Positions 1 to 6,205 of a DNA stretch of 7,970 nucleotides are shown one piece after another. The stretch comes from Bacteroidota bacterium. Lineage in GTDB: Bacteria > Zhuqueibacterota > Zhuqueibacteria > Zhuqueibacterales > Geothermadaptataceae. The notes beneath the pieces are model-generated. The model made no database searches, was not told the DNA's origin, and was given only the letters and a program-made list of their open reading frames with translations. Numbering within the stretch: the first letter of the stretch is position 1; the number at the start of each line of letters is the position of its first letter. The DNA lies in contig DRLW01000248.1 in NCBI GenBank assembly GCA_011375275.1, forward strand, positions 1 to 7,970, read 5' to 3'. The translations under genes were made by a program, and so were the position numbers.

Positions 1-2631
1 GCAGCCGCAGAACAGGATTCATCCCGGCTGGCGAAGGCTGAAACGGCTGCCCGCCCTCCCCTGCTGCGGCATGTCTCACGCCCCTGGCAGGCGCAGGCCG
101 GACTGCAGGGCCGGCACATCGCCTTGTGGCACAGCCACGGCTGGTACTATGAAGCAGAAAAAGATCGTTGGGAGTGGCAACGGGCTCGTCTTTTCCAAAC
201 AGTCGAGGACCTGCTCAGCAGCTCTTTTGTGCTGCCTTTTCTCGTGCCCATGCTGGAAAATGCCGGTGCCACGGTCCTGTTGCCGCGCGAACGTGACCCG
301 CAGGTACACGAAGTCATCGTCGATAACGACAGCAGCTCTGCAGGGCTCTACCGTGAAATCGCCCCTGGCGACTCACTCTGGCAGACAGCCGGCAGCCCGG
401 GGTTTGCCATCGGCTCGCCGCCCTACGAGTACGGCGTGAACCCTTTCCGGCTGGGAAGTACGCGCACTGTCCGTGCCGGAACGGCAACGAGCGCTGAGGC
501 CGAATGGATTCCCGACATCCCGGACAGCGGCGATTATGCAGTCTATGTTTCATGGGCTGCTTCTGACAGCAACACGACTGCAGCGCGCTATACTGTGTAC
601 CACGCAGGTGATTCTGTTGTTTTTCTCGCCAACCAGCAGATCGGTGGCGGCACATGGGTGTATCTCGGCACATTTCCATTTAAAAAAGGGATGAATCCCG
701 CACACGGCAGGGTGGTTCTGGACAACAGCGGTGGGGCACCCGGACAGTACATCAGCGCCGATGCCGTGCGGTTTGGAGGCGGGATGGGCGTGATCGCCCG
801 CGGAGGGAGAACGAGCGGCAGGGCAAAATTCTTCGAGGCAGCCCGCTACTATCTGCAGTATGCCGGTGCACCGGACTCCCTGGTGTACAGCCTGACCAGA
901 GACAGTGATGATTACCGCGATGACTATCTCTCCAGAGGCGAATGGGTCAACTATCTCGCCGGCAGCCTGCGCGATTCCAGCTCAGCGGACAGCACAATCG
1001 GCCTGGGCATTCCAATCGATCTGTCCCTCGCATTCCACACAGATGCCGGCATAGCCGGCCAGGACAGTGTTTTCGGCACTCTGATGATCTACAGCCACAC
1101 AGGTCACGACTCCACCACCATTTTCCCTGACGGCGTTTCGCGCTTTGCCAGCCGTGACTTCGGCGATATCCTGCAAACACAAGTGGTTGAGGATTTGCGC
1201 GCGCTGTACAAGCCGGACTGGACGCGGCGTGGTATCTGGGACATGCGCTATAGCGAAGCGTTCCGCCCGAACGTTCCGGCTGCCCTGCTGGAGCTGCTCT
1301 CACACCAGAATCTCAACGACATGGTTTTTGCTCATGACCCACGGTTCAAGTTCGATGTCGCCCGTGCGGTGTACAAGGCCATGCTGAAATTTCTCGCTTT
1401 CCAGCACGGCAGGCAGGCTGTTGTGCAACCCCTGCCCATCAGTCATTTTCGCTCTTCCTTCACCAGCGCAGGGGATATTCTTTTACAATGGCGTCCTGTG
1501 CAGGACCCTATCGAAGCGAGCGCGGAGCCGGACGCCTATGTCGTGTACATCCGCCGGGACAGCGGCGCCTATGACAACGGCACGCTGGTGCGCAACCCGG
1601 AGTTCATCCTGAAAAATCCGCAAAAGAACGTGATGTATAGTTTTCGCGTCACCGCAGTCAACGCCGGCGGGCAGAGCTTTCCATCCGAAGAGCTGTCCGT
1701 TTGCGCAACAGACAGCAACCAGCCGGTAGTAGCGATCATTAACGCCTTCGACCGGGTAAGTGCTCCGGAGGTGATCAAACTGGAAGGCTTTTCCGGCTTT
1801 GCGGATTTTCTCGACCAGGGCGTGCCGTATGGCAAAGATTTCAGCTACACCGGCAGCCAGTTCGATTTCCGGCCCGGCTCGCGCTGGAGCGATGACGATT
1901 CCCCCGGCCACGGCGCGAGCTATGCGGATTTCGAAACCACGCTCATCGCCGGCAACACCTTTGACTTCAGCGCCATCCACGGCGAGGCTCTGCGCGCTGC
2001 CGGCTACGGTTTTGTTACCATCAGCGACGAGGCGGTGATGGACAGCCTCGTGACCCTGTCGAACTTTAAGCTGTGTGATATCATTTTTGGGGAGGAGAAA
2101 AGCACGCGCCGGCCCGGCAGGAAAGATGTGGCATACCAGGTTTTTCCGCGCGCCATGCAGAGGCAAATCGCTCACTTTCTCATGGCCGGCGGAGGTCTCT
2201 TCGCCTCCGGAGCCTATATCGCCACAGACCTGTTCGAGTTTCGCGATGCCGGCGATGCGGATGTTCTTTTCGGAGAGCGATTGCTGCACATCCGTAACCG
2301 CACCAATCACGCCGCGCGCACCGGGCGGTTTTTCAGCAGCGACACTGCGTTTTTGAGCACCAGAGATGTGATGCTGTTCAACACACAGCCCGGACCGGAG
2401 ATTTACGCGGTGGAAGCCCCGGACGGCATCGAGCCATCAGGGGGCAACGCTCGCGTGCTGTTGCGCTATGCAGAGAACAACATCAGCGCTGCGGTGGGTT
2501 ATAAAGGAAACTATGCCACGCTCATCATGGGCTTCCCCTTCGAAACTATCCTCAAGCGCAGCCACCGGCACGAGCTCATGCAGGCCGCGATGCGTTTTTT
2601 AAATTCGACCCGGGAATCGACGAGCAAATGA
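1..2631 (+). CDS. Golvesin/Xly-domain, amidase-like secreted protein (5' partial)
   Basis: The frame is open from base 1 to the TGA at 2629-2631, so the true start and any signal peptide lie upstream; the TTG at 124 falls inside conserved sequence and is not the start. Residues are counted from base 1 (876 visible). Around 38-115 is an aromatic-rich block with WHSHGWYY, then WEWQRARLFQTVEDL and a LLPRERD motif. Around 130-260 is a beta-rich segment ending YISADAVRFGGG, typical of the golvesin/Xly CBD-like domain. Residues 266-466 contain FHTDAG (His346) and PAALLELLSHQN (Glu431), resembling the later zinc-ligand and glutamate motifs of Amidase_3 N-acetylmuramoyl-L-alanine amidases. I infer an amidase-like fold split by the golvesin insert. 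Residues 478-570 look like fibronectin type III. The last 300 residues form an alpha/beta domain I do not recognise. Relatives are often annotated 'xanthan lyase' on weak grounds. Likely secreted or surface-bound; peptidoglycan hydrolysis is inference. Confidence 0.88.
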   Translation, partial: AAAEQDSSRLAKAETAARPPLLRHVSRPWQAQAGLQGRHIALWHSHGWYYEAEKDRWEWQRARLFQTVEDLLSSSFVLPFLVPMLENAGATVLLPRERDPQVHEVIVDNDSSSAGLYREIAPGDSLWQTAGSPGFAIGSPPYEYGVNPFRLGSTRTVRAGTATSAEAEWIPDIPDSGDYAVYVSWAASDSNTTAARYTVYHAGDSVVFLANQQIGGGTWVYLGTFPFKKGMNPAHGRVVLDNSGGAPGQYISADAVRFGGGMGVIARGGRTSGRAKFFEAARYYLQYAGAPDSLVYSLTRDSDDYRDDYLSRGEWVNYLAGSLRDSSSADSTIGLGIPIDLSLAFHTDAGIAGQDSVFGTLMIYSHTGHDSTTIFPDGVSRFASRDFGDILQTQVVEDLRALYKPDWTRRGIWDMRYSEAFRPNVPAALLELLSHQNLNDMVFAHDPRFKFDVARAVYKAMLKFLAFQHGRQAVVQPLPISHFRSSFTSAGDILLQWRPVQDPIEASAEPDAYVVYIRRDSGAYDNGTLVRNPEFILKNPQKNVMYSFRVTAVNAGGQSFPSEELSVCATDSNQPVVAIINAFDRVSAPEVIKLEGFSGFADFLDQGVPYGKDFSYTGSQFDFRPGSRWSDDDSPGHGASYADFETTLIAGNTFDFSAIHGEALRAAGYGFVTISDEAVMDSLVTLSNFKLCDIIFGEEKSTRRPGRKDVAYQVFPRAMQRQIAHFLMAGGGLFASGAYIATDLFEFRDAGDADVLFGERLLHIRNRTNHAARTGRFFSSDTAFLSTRDVMLFNTQPGPEIYAVEAPDGIEPSGGNARVLLRYAENNISAAVGYKGNYATLIMGFPFETILKRSHRHELMQAAMRFLNSTRESTSK

Positions 2632-2644
2632 GCTGAAAGCTCAT
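2628..2644. other. Short hairpin over the stop codon of the golvesin-type gene
   Basis: ATGAGCT and AGCTCAT form a perfect 7-bp stem around a GAA loop, and the stem includes the TGA stop at 2629-2631. It sits between two convergent genes, where a transcription end is expected, but no T-tract follows on either side. It may be chance or a weak transcript-end structure. In the rest of the convergent gap, to 2820, the only other structure I found is a 5-bp stem GGGCA/TGCCC at 2685-2700, also without a T-tract. Confidence 0.25.
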
Positions 2645-2820
2645 ACCGCCAGCAAAAAAGGTGTGATCTTCTGTTGAAAGTCAGGGGCAGGATTTTGCCC
2701 GGCGCTATGAACAGAAAGCCATGCCGGAGATGCGTATATTACCCTATCCGGAAAAATGGCGACTTTCGGGCACGATAAATCGGGCGCTACGAACATTCCA
2801 TCCTGAGTTCGGTGTGCATT

Positions 2821-4197
2821 TCAATGTTCAGCGCCTTCCTGCCACTGGCGGGCGAAACTCTTCTTCGCCGGCACCGGCAGGCGCTTGCGCAGGGCATGCG
2901 GCAAAATAACCCTCAGCGACGCTTCGCCGGCAACGGCCAGCCGGCGTACGCCTTCCAGCCTCTTTCGGCTGGTCATCACTTTGGCCCAACCGGCGAAACC
3001 AACCTGCCACAGATCGACACCCCTTTTCTCTTCCGTCGCTTTTGCGCGGTTTTTCAGCAGCAGGTGATGCAGATCGATCTGCACCGGGCATACCTGTGTG
3101 CAGGCGCCGCATAAACTCGAAGCAGAGGACAGGTGGCTGAACTGCGCCATGCCGCGCATGTGCGGCGTGATCACCGAGCCGATCGGGCCCTGGTAAGTCG
3201 TGCCGTAGGCATGCCCGCCGACCGTGCGATAGACCGGGCAGGCATTGAGACAGGCGCCGCAGCGGATGCAGCGCAGCGCGTGCTGAAACTCCGGCTCAGC
3301 ATACATTGCCGATCGCCCGTTATCGAGCAGGATGACGATCATTTCCTGCGGTCCGTCCTGCTCGCCGGCAGCCCGCGGGCCTCGTACCACGGAATTATAG
3401 CAGGTGATCTGCTGGCCGGTACCGCTGGTCGTCAGGAGTGGCAGGAAGAGAGCGAGGTTTTCCATCGCCGGCAGAATTTTTTCAATCCCCGCGATGACAA
3501 CATGCACAGGCGGGCAGCTCATGGTCAAACGGCCATTGCCTTCATTCTCCGTCATTACGATCGCGCCTTCAGCGAGTAGAAAATTGGCACCTGTAATGCC
3601 AGCGTCTGCCGTAACATAGGCTGAGCGCAGGTGGCCGCGCGCCGCCATGGTCAGCTCTTCGGCGCTGGAGGAGGCAGGCACGCCCAGTTTTTCATGAAAC
3701 AGCGCAGCGATGTCCTGGCGGGATTTGTGCATCGCCGGCGTGACGATGTGGTACGGCTTCTCGCCCGCGAGCTGGACGATCAGCTCGCCGAGATCGCTCT
3801 CGAGAACCTCGATGCCCTCACCTTCCAGAAGCTCGTTGACTTCGATCTCTTCGGTGGTCATGGATTTGGATTTCACCACCTTGCGCACTTTTCTTTCGCG
3901 AAAAATCCTGCGGATGTGTTCACGGGCTTCTGCCGCATCCTCTGCCCAGAGAACCTGCGCGCCATTGGTCGTGATGTTTCGTTCGAATTGCTCCAGCAAA
4001 TCGGGCAGATGGCGCAGCACGTAATTCTTCGTCTGTTCGGCAAAAGACCGGGCCTGCTGCCAATCGTAATACTGCGCAGACTTCATCCCCTCCACCTTGC
4101 CGGTGTACGTGGTGATTGCCTTGAGTATTTTCGCACGATGGGTTTTATCACCCGCTTTGACCGCTGCCTTGCGCAAAAATTCCGATTTTGTCTTCAC
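2821..4197 (-). CDS. lutB: LutB-type iron-sulfur protein of L-lactate oxidation
   Basis: 458 residues, close to the family's usual 460-480. LutB is the ferredoxin-type subunit of the cytoplasmic LutABC complex, which oxidises L-lactate to pyruvate. Residues about 60-300 form the LUD/YkgG-like domain, with TGANFLLAEGAIVMTENEGNGR (positions 202-223) as its recognisable core. Residues 310-320 carry a CxxCxxCxxxCP cluster motif (Cys310, 313, 316, 320), followed by GGHAYGTTYQGPIGSVITP. Residues 363-370 carry CGACTQVCP (Cys363, 366, 370). These are the [4Fe-4S] sites. The tail from about 385 to 458 matches the LutB C-terminal domain. The start is GTG at 4195-4197, chosen because AGGA lies 6 bases upstream and the N-terminus then fits the family. 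lutA lies upstream on the same strand but 776 bp away. No lutC follows: a convergent gene ends 189 bp beyond the stop. Family assignment is firm; the substrate rests on family knowledge. Confidence 0.95.
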   Translation of the reverse strand: MKTKSEFLRKAAVKAGDKTHRAKILKAITTYTGKVEGMKSAQYYDWQQARSFAEQTKNYVLRHLPDLLEQFERNITTNGAQVLWAEDAAEAREHIRRIFRERKVRKVVKSKSMTTEEIEVNELLEGEGIEVLESDLGELIVQLAGEKPYHIVTPAMHKSRQDIAALFHEKLGVPASSSAEELTMAARGHLRSAYVTADAGITGANFLLAEGAIVMTENEGNGRLTMSCPPVHVVIAGIEKILPAMENLALFLPLLTTSGTGQQITCYNSVVRGPRAAGEQDGPQEMIVILLDNGRSAMYAEPEFQHALRCIRCGACLNACPVYRTVGGHAYGTTYQGPIGSVITPHMRGMAQFSHLSSASSLCGACTQVCPVQIDLHHLLLKNRAKATEEKRGVDLWQVGFAGWAKVMTSRKRLEGVRRLAVAGEASLRVILPHALRKRLPVPAKKSFARQWQEGAEH

Positions 4198-4203
4198 GTA
4201 TGT

Positions 4204-4207
4204 TCCT
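4204..4207 (-). promoter_or_regulatory. Ribosome binding site of lutB
   Basis: On the minus strand AGGA lies 6 bases before the GTG start at 4195-4197. It supports this non-ATG start; I saw no competing in-frame ATG with a better site nearby. Confidence 0.6.
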
Positions 4208-4239
4208 GTTTGTTTGGTGTGTGGATAGTCGTGTCATTC

Positions 4240-4477
4240 TCTGGCTATCCATTTAACTCAGCACGGTTGCATTTTTCAGCCAGACCGCCAGAGCACAGCA
4301 CATGCCTGCACCAGAACGGTCATTCCGGTTTTCCCGCAAGGAAGAGACCGGAATCTCCCAGACTCAGGCACGTGATGCCAAAAAGATGAGATTCCGGCAC
4401 TGCGCTTCGCCTGGCCGGAATGACAGACGCCGGTATCCGGGGCAGGCCCGGTTTGCTGAGTAAACTGGATACCCGGA
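4240..4477. mobile_element. MITE-like non-autonomous element with TIRs and 9-bp direct repeats
   Basis: The ends, 4240-4263 and 4454-4477, are inverted copies matching at 20 of 24 positions and sharing the core ACTCAGCA. They are abutted exactly by the direct repeat GTGTCATTC at 4231-4239 and 4478-4486, as expected for a 9-bp target duplication. Inside lie nested inverted repeats: GTCATTCCGG at 4319-4328 against CCGGAATGAC at 4415-4424, and CCGGAATCTC at 4348-4357 against GAGATTCCGG at 4388-4397, so the whole 238 bp can fold as a branched hairpin. No transposase is encoded, so it would need one elsewhere. One caution: GTCATTC also occurs inside the element, so the flanking repeat could reflect repeat structure rather than target duplication. 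It begins 42 bases before the lutB start. Confidence 0.65.
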
Positions 4478-4567
4478 GTGTCATTCATCTCGTCATACTG
4501 CTCCGGCATCATCGTTACCCAACCCGATCAACCGGCACGATCCACAGGAAACAAAAATAGGCCCTTT

Positions 4568-4726
4568 CTCAAATCGTGTGGTTGATGTTCAAATTGGGCA
4601 CCCGGCGGGGAGCCCATGTCGTACCGCCACATTCATGTCGCGTGGTACGGTCGCCAGGTGTAACGCGACATTCATGTCGCGCGGTACGGCCACCTATATA
4701 TTAAACCAGGGACAAAACCCAACCCG
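4568..4726. repeat. Palindrome cluster, copy A (two palindromes)
   Basis: Two copies of an 18-bp palindrome occur: CGCCACATTCATGTCGCG at 4625-4642 (one arm mismatch) and CGCGACATTCATGTCGCG at 4664-4681 (perfect 8-bp arms, TC spacer). Their centres are 39 bp apart. Both are preceded by GTAC or GTAA and followed by CGGTAC or TGGTAC. The cluster is bordered by CTCAAATCGTGTGG at 4568-4581 and by GTACGGCCACCTATATA at 4684-4700, then CCCAACCCG at 4718-4726. Closely similar borders surround the palindromes at 7710-7965, so this is a repeated module and not isolated chance palindromes. Function unknown; REP-like or non-autonomous transposon-like. Confidence 0.75.
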
Positions 4727-4729
4727 TCA

Positions 4730-4749
4730 AGACGCACGGCCGTACGTCT
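4730..4749. repeat. Near-perfect 20-bp palindrome
   Basis: AGACGCACGG is followed directly by its inverse CCGTACGTCT. Nine of ten base pairs match; the exception is C4735 opposite A4744. It lies 3 bp after the end of palindrome cluster A. It could be a protein-binding site or another small repeat; no second copy is visible in the window. Confidence 0.55.
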
Positions 4750-4846
4750 CGAAAAATAAATCCTGGCCAGCCCCCCAATCCATCGGTTCCAGCATGGCCG
4801 GATTTCAAACCACGATCACCAAACGGGTTATGGGATTATCACCATC

Positions 4847-4880
4847 GTGGTAGGGGTTCAAAATTTTGAACCCCTACCAC
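4847..4880. repeat. Perfect 34-bp palindrome, GTAGGGG family
   Basis: A perfect 17-bp inverted repeat with no spacer, centred between 4863 and 4864. Each strand reads GTGGTAGGGGTTCAAAA into its complement. It shares the outer GTAGGGG...CCCCTAC ends (4850-4877) and the 28-bp length of the hairpin at 4950-4977, exactly 100 bp away. The two may be related repeats, or the two ends of one roughly 128-bp element. Confidence 0.75.
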
Positions 4881-4949
4881 AACGACGACGACAAATATTT
4901 ACACCGTCTGTCAACGCAATTATTGTTGATGATAACAGGCACGAAACCC

Positions 4950-4977
4950 GTAGGGGCGATCCACCGGTCGCCCCTAC
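4950..4977. repeat. 28-bp GTAGGGGCGA hairpin containing the lutA stop codon
   Basis: GTAGGGGCGA at 4950-4959 and TCGCCCCTAC at 4968-4977 form a perfect 10-bp stem around an 8-base loop. On the minus strand the first bases of the repeat, GTAG, supply the TAG stop of lutA at 4974-4976. It could slow or end transcription after lutA, but no U-tract follows the stem. Confidence 0.75.
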
Positions 4978-5717
4978 ACCTGACGGTCGCCCGCATGCTC
5001 CGCCATCGCCTCATCGAGAAACTCAGCCAGATGCAGGATGCGCATGGTTAAACCACGATCCGCACATTCCTGGCGCAGATGCATGATACAGCCGGGATCG
5101 TTGGACACGAGGACTTCCGCACCGGCATCGAGGAACATCTGCAAGCGCGTATCGGCCATGGCGCCGGCAATGGCACTGAATTTAACCGAAAACACCCCAC
5201 CGAAACCGCAGCACACCGGATCTCCCGCGGGCTGGCACAGCTCAACCCCGTCGATCTGCGCGATGATCTGCATGGGTACCTCCGCAATGCCAAGTTCACG
5301 ATAGCTGTGGCAGGAATTGTGAAAGGCGATTTTGGCCGGGAAGGAGCCTTTGATTTTACCGATCAAATCAGCACGGGCGAGATACTCGCTGAATTCAAAA
5401 ACCGCACCGGCCTGTTTTCGGCCTGCGTCTCCGAGAAGACCGGGATAAAAATTGCGCACCATCGCCGTGCATGACCCCGACGGGCACACGAGCTTCTCAT
5501 CGTCCTGAAAAACGGCGATAAAGTGCCGGGCGACGGCTTTGGCCTCACTTTGATGACCGGCATTAAAAGCAGGCTGCCCGCAACAAGTCTGTTCATCACG
5601 GTAGCGTACTTCGCACCCGAGCCGGCGCAGCACACGCACCATGCTGAAGCCCATTTCCGGATAGACTTGATCGATAAGGCAAGGGATGAAAAGAGACAGC
5701 GGCTGATCGCTGGGCAT
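4974..5717 (-). CDS. lutA: LutA-type CCG-domain iron-sulfur protein of L-lactate oxidation
   Basis: 247 residues from the ATG at 5715-5717, matching the usual LutA length of about 240. This start places LSLFIPCLIDQVYPEMG at the N-terminus as in the family, with AGGA 5 bases upstream; an in-frame extension to 5837 adds 40 unconserved residues and is unlikely. Two cysteine-rich CCG domains are visible. The first has Cys13, Cys45-Cys46-Gly47 and CPSGSC (Cys78, Cys83). The second has NSCHSYRELG (Cys136), CCGFGG (Cys169-Cys170) and NDPGC (Cys210). In the family these bind iron-sulfur clusters and act with LutB and LutC to oxidise L-lactate in the cytoplasm. The same CCG repeat occurs in GlcF and HdrB, but the single two-domain chain and nearby lutB favour LutA. 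The stop codon falls inside a GTAGGGG repeat. It is divergent from the transporter pair across 257 bp. Confidence 0.94.
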   Translation of the reverse strand: MPSDQPLSLFIPCLIDQVYPEMGFSMVRVLRRLGCEVRYRDEQTCCGQPAFNAGHQSEAKAVARHFIAVFQDDEKLVCPSGSCTAMVRNFYPGLLGDAGRKQAGAVFEFSEYLARADLIGKIKGSFPAKIAFHNSCHSYRELGIAEVPMQIIAQIDGVELCQPAGDPVCCGFGGVFSVKFSAIAGAMADTRLQMFLDAGAEVLVSNDPGCIMHLRQECADRGLTMRILHLAEFLDEAMAEHAGDRQV

Positions 5718-5873
5718 ACTGATCCTGTCATTGTTGGATGATGGTGTTTGAACCGGGATGCAGTGCAGATATTGGAAGCATAATTCCGTTATCGAGGCGA
5801 TTAGAAGATAAGACCGGGAACAGGATTTCCCAAACAATTAGTGATCAAAAATTTGCAATATTTGCCACAGACG

Positions 5874-5891
5874 ACGCTCTGTTGGGAGCGT
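5874..5891. promoter_or_regulatory. Inverted repeat in the lutA/transporter divergent region
   Basis: ACGCTC and GAGCGT form a perfect 6-bp inverted repeat around TGTTGG, followed on the plus strand by TTTT (5891-5894). It lies just before a possible -35 for the transporter genes. It could be an operator half-site pair or a weak terminator-like hairpin. The stem is too short to be sure of either. Confidence 0.25.
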
Positions 5892-5896
5892 TTTAC

Positions 5897-5925
5897 TTGC
5901 CCGCAAATCCATCGTTGGCTATGTT
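5897..5925 (+). promoter_or_regulatory. Possible sigma70-like promoter of the transporter pair
   Basis: TTGCCC at 5897-5902, a 17-base spacer, then TATGTT at 5920-5925. Each hexamer matches consensus at 4 of 6 positions. It would give a leader of about 40 bases before the ATG at 5975. If the organism is Bacteroidota-like, sigma70 consensus may not apply. I found no convincing promoter for lutA on the other strand. Confidence 0.25.
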
Positions 5926-5974
5926 ACCCCAGCATTTTACGCGCAACCCTATTTATCGTACAGAGGCCACTGCG

Positions 5975-6205
5975 ATGAAAAAGCCCGAAAACAGTCCACG
6001 CAATTGGGCGTTGTTATTTGCCGCTATCTTCCTGTTGTCGATGGATTTCTGGAGCTGGACAGACCAGCCGGCTTCTGGCCCGTTGGGCCTGCCATGGTGG
6101 GTGTTCTATTTCGCCGGGGTGCAGTTTGCCCTGTCCGCTGCACTGTATTTTTTCAGCACCTGTTACTGGCGCGACGAACCGGACACCGCTGCGGAGGACG
6201 GATGA
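5975..6205 (+). CDS. Small two-helix membrane protein, DUF3311-like symporter partner
   Basis: 76 residues. The ATG at 5975 is preceded by AGAGG and begins a sensible MKKPENS N-terminus; the frame is open further upstream, but those codons look non-coding. Two hydrophobic segments are visible: about 12-26 (WALLFAAIFLLSMDFW) and about 36-62, which starts with GLPWWVFYFAGVQF, a pattern typical of the DUF3311 family of small integral membrane proteins. The C-terminus is acidic. The stop overlaps the symporter start (ATGA at 6202-6205), so translation is probably coupled. In the family knowledge I have, such small proteins sit immediately before sodium:solute symporters and are presumed accessory subunits; their exact role is not established. 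The family name is a pattern-based call. Confidence 0.8.
   Translation: MKKPENSPRNWALLFAAIFLLSMDFWSWTDQPASGPLGLPWWVFYFAGVQFALSAALYFFSTCYWRDEPDTAAEDG

Larger units (their letters stand above)
4198..4973. other. Gene-free, repeat-packed gap between lutA and lutB
   Basis: No convincing gene occupies these 776 bp. The longest open frames here run through the repeats themselves and translate palindromes, so they are not credible. The stretch contains, in order, a MITE-like element, a palindrome cluster, a near-perfect 20-bp palindrome, a perfect 34-bp palindrome and a 28-bp hairpin, each listed separately. A gap this size inside what is usually a tight lut operon suggests accumulated small insertions. 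The segment 4750-4846 shows nothing recognisable. Confidence 0.8.

Noticed and set aside
124..126. TTG as start of the first gene
   Set aside because: The same frame is open to base 1 and the upstream codons (GLQGRHIAL) continue conserved sequence, so the gene is cut by the window edge.
1483..2310. 275-codon minus-strand open frame opposite the golvesin-type gene
   Set aside because: Shadow of the real gene; composition and lack of motifs give no support.
2685..2700. Rho-independent terminator between the convergent genes
   Set aside because: The stem GGGCA/TGCCC is only 5 bp and no T-tract follows.
3631..4389. 252-codon plus-strand open frame opposite lutB
   Set aside because: It is antisense to a gene with diagnostic motifs and runs into the MITE-like element; no protein features.
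4578..4853. 91-codon open frame in the lutA-lutB gap
   Set aside because: It translates straight through the palindromes (repeated ATFMSRGT), has no family-like content and lies inside repeat DNA.
5718..5837. Longer LutA N-terminus starting at 5837
   Set aside because: The extra 40 residues are not family-like, while the ATG at 5717 has a ribosome binding site and gives the normal LutA N-terminus.
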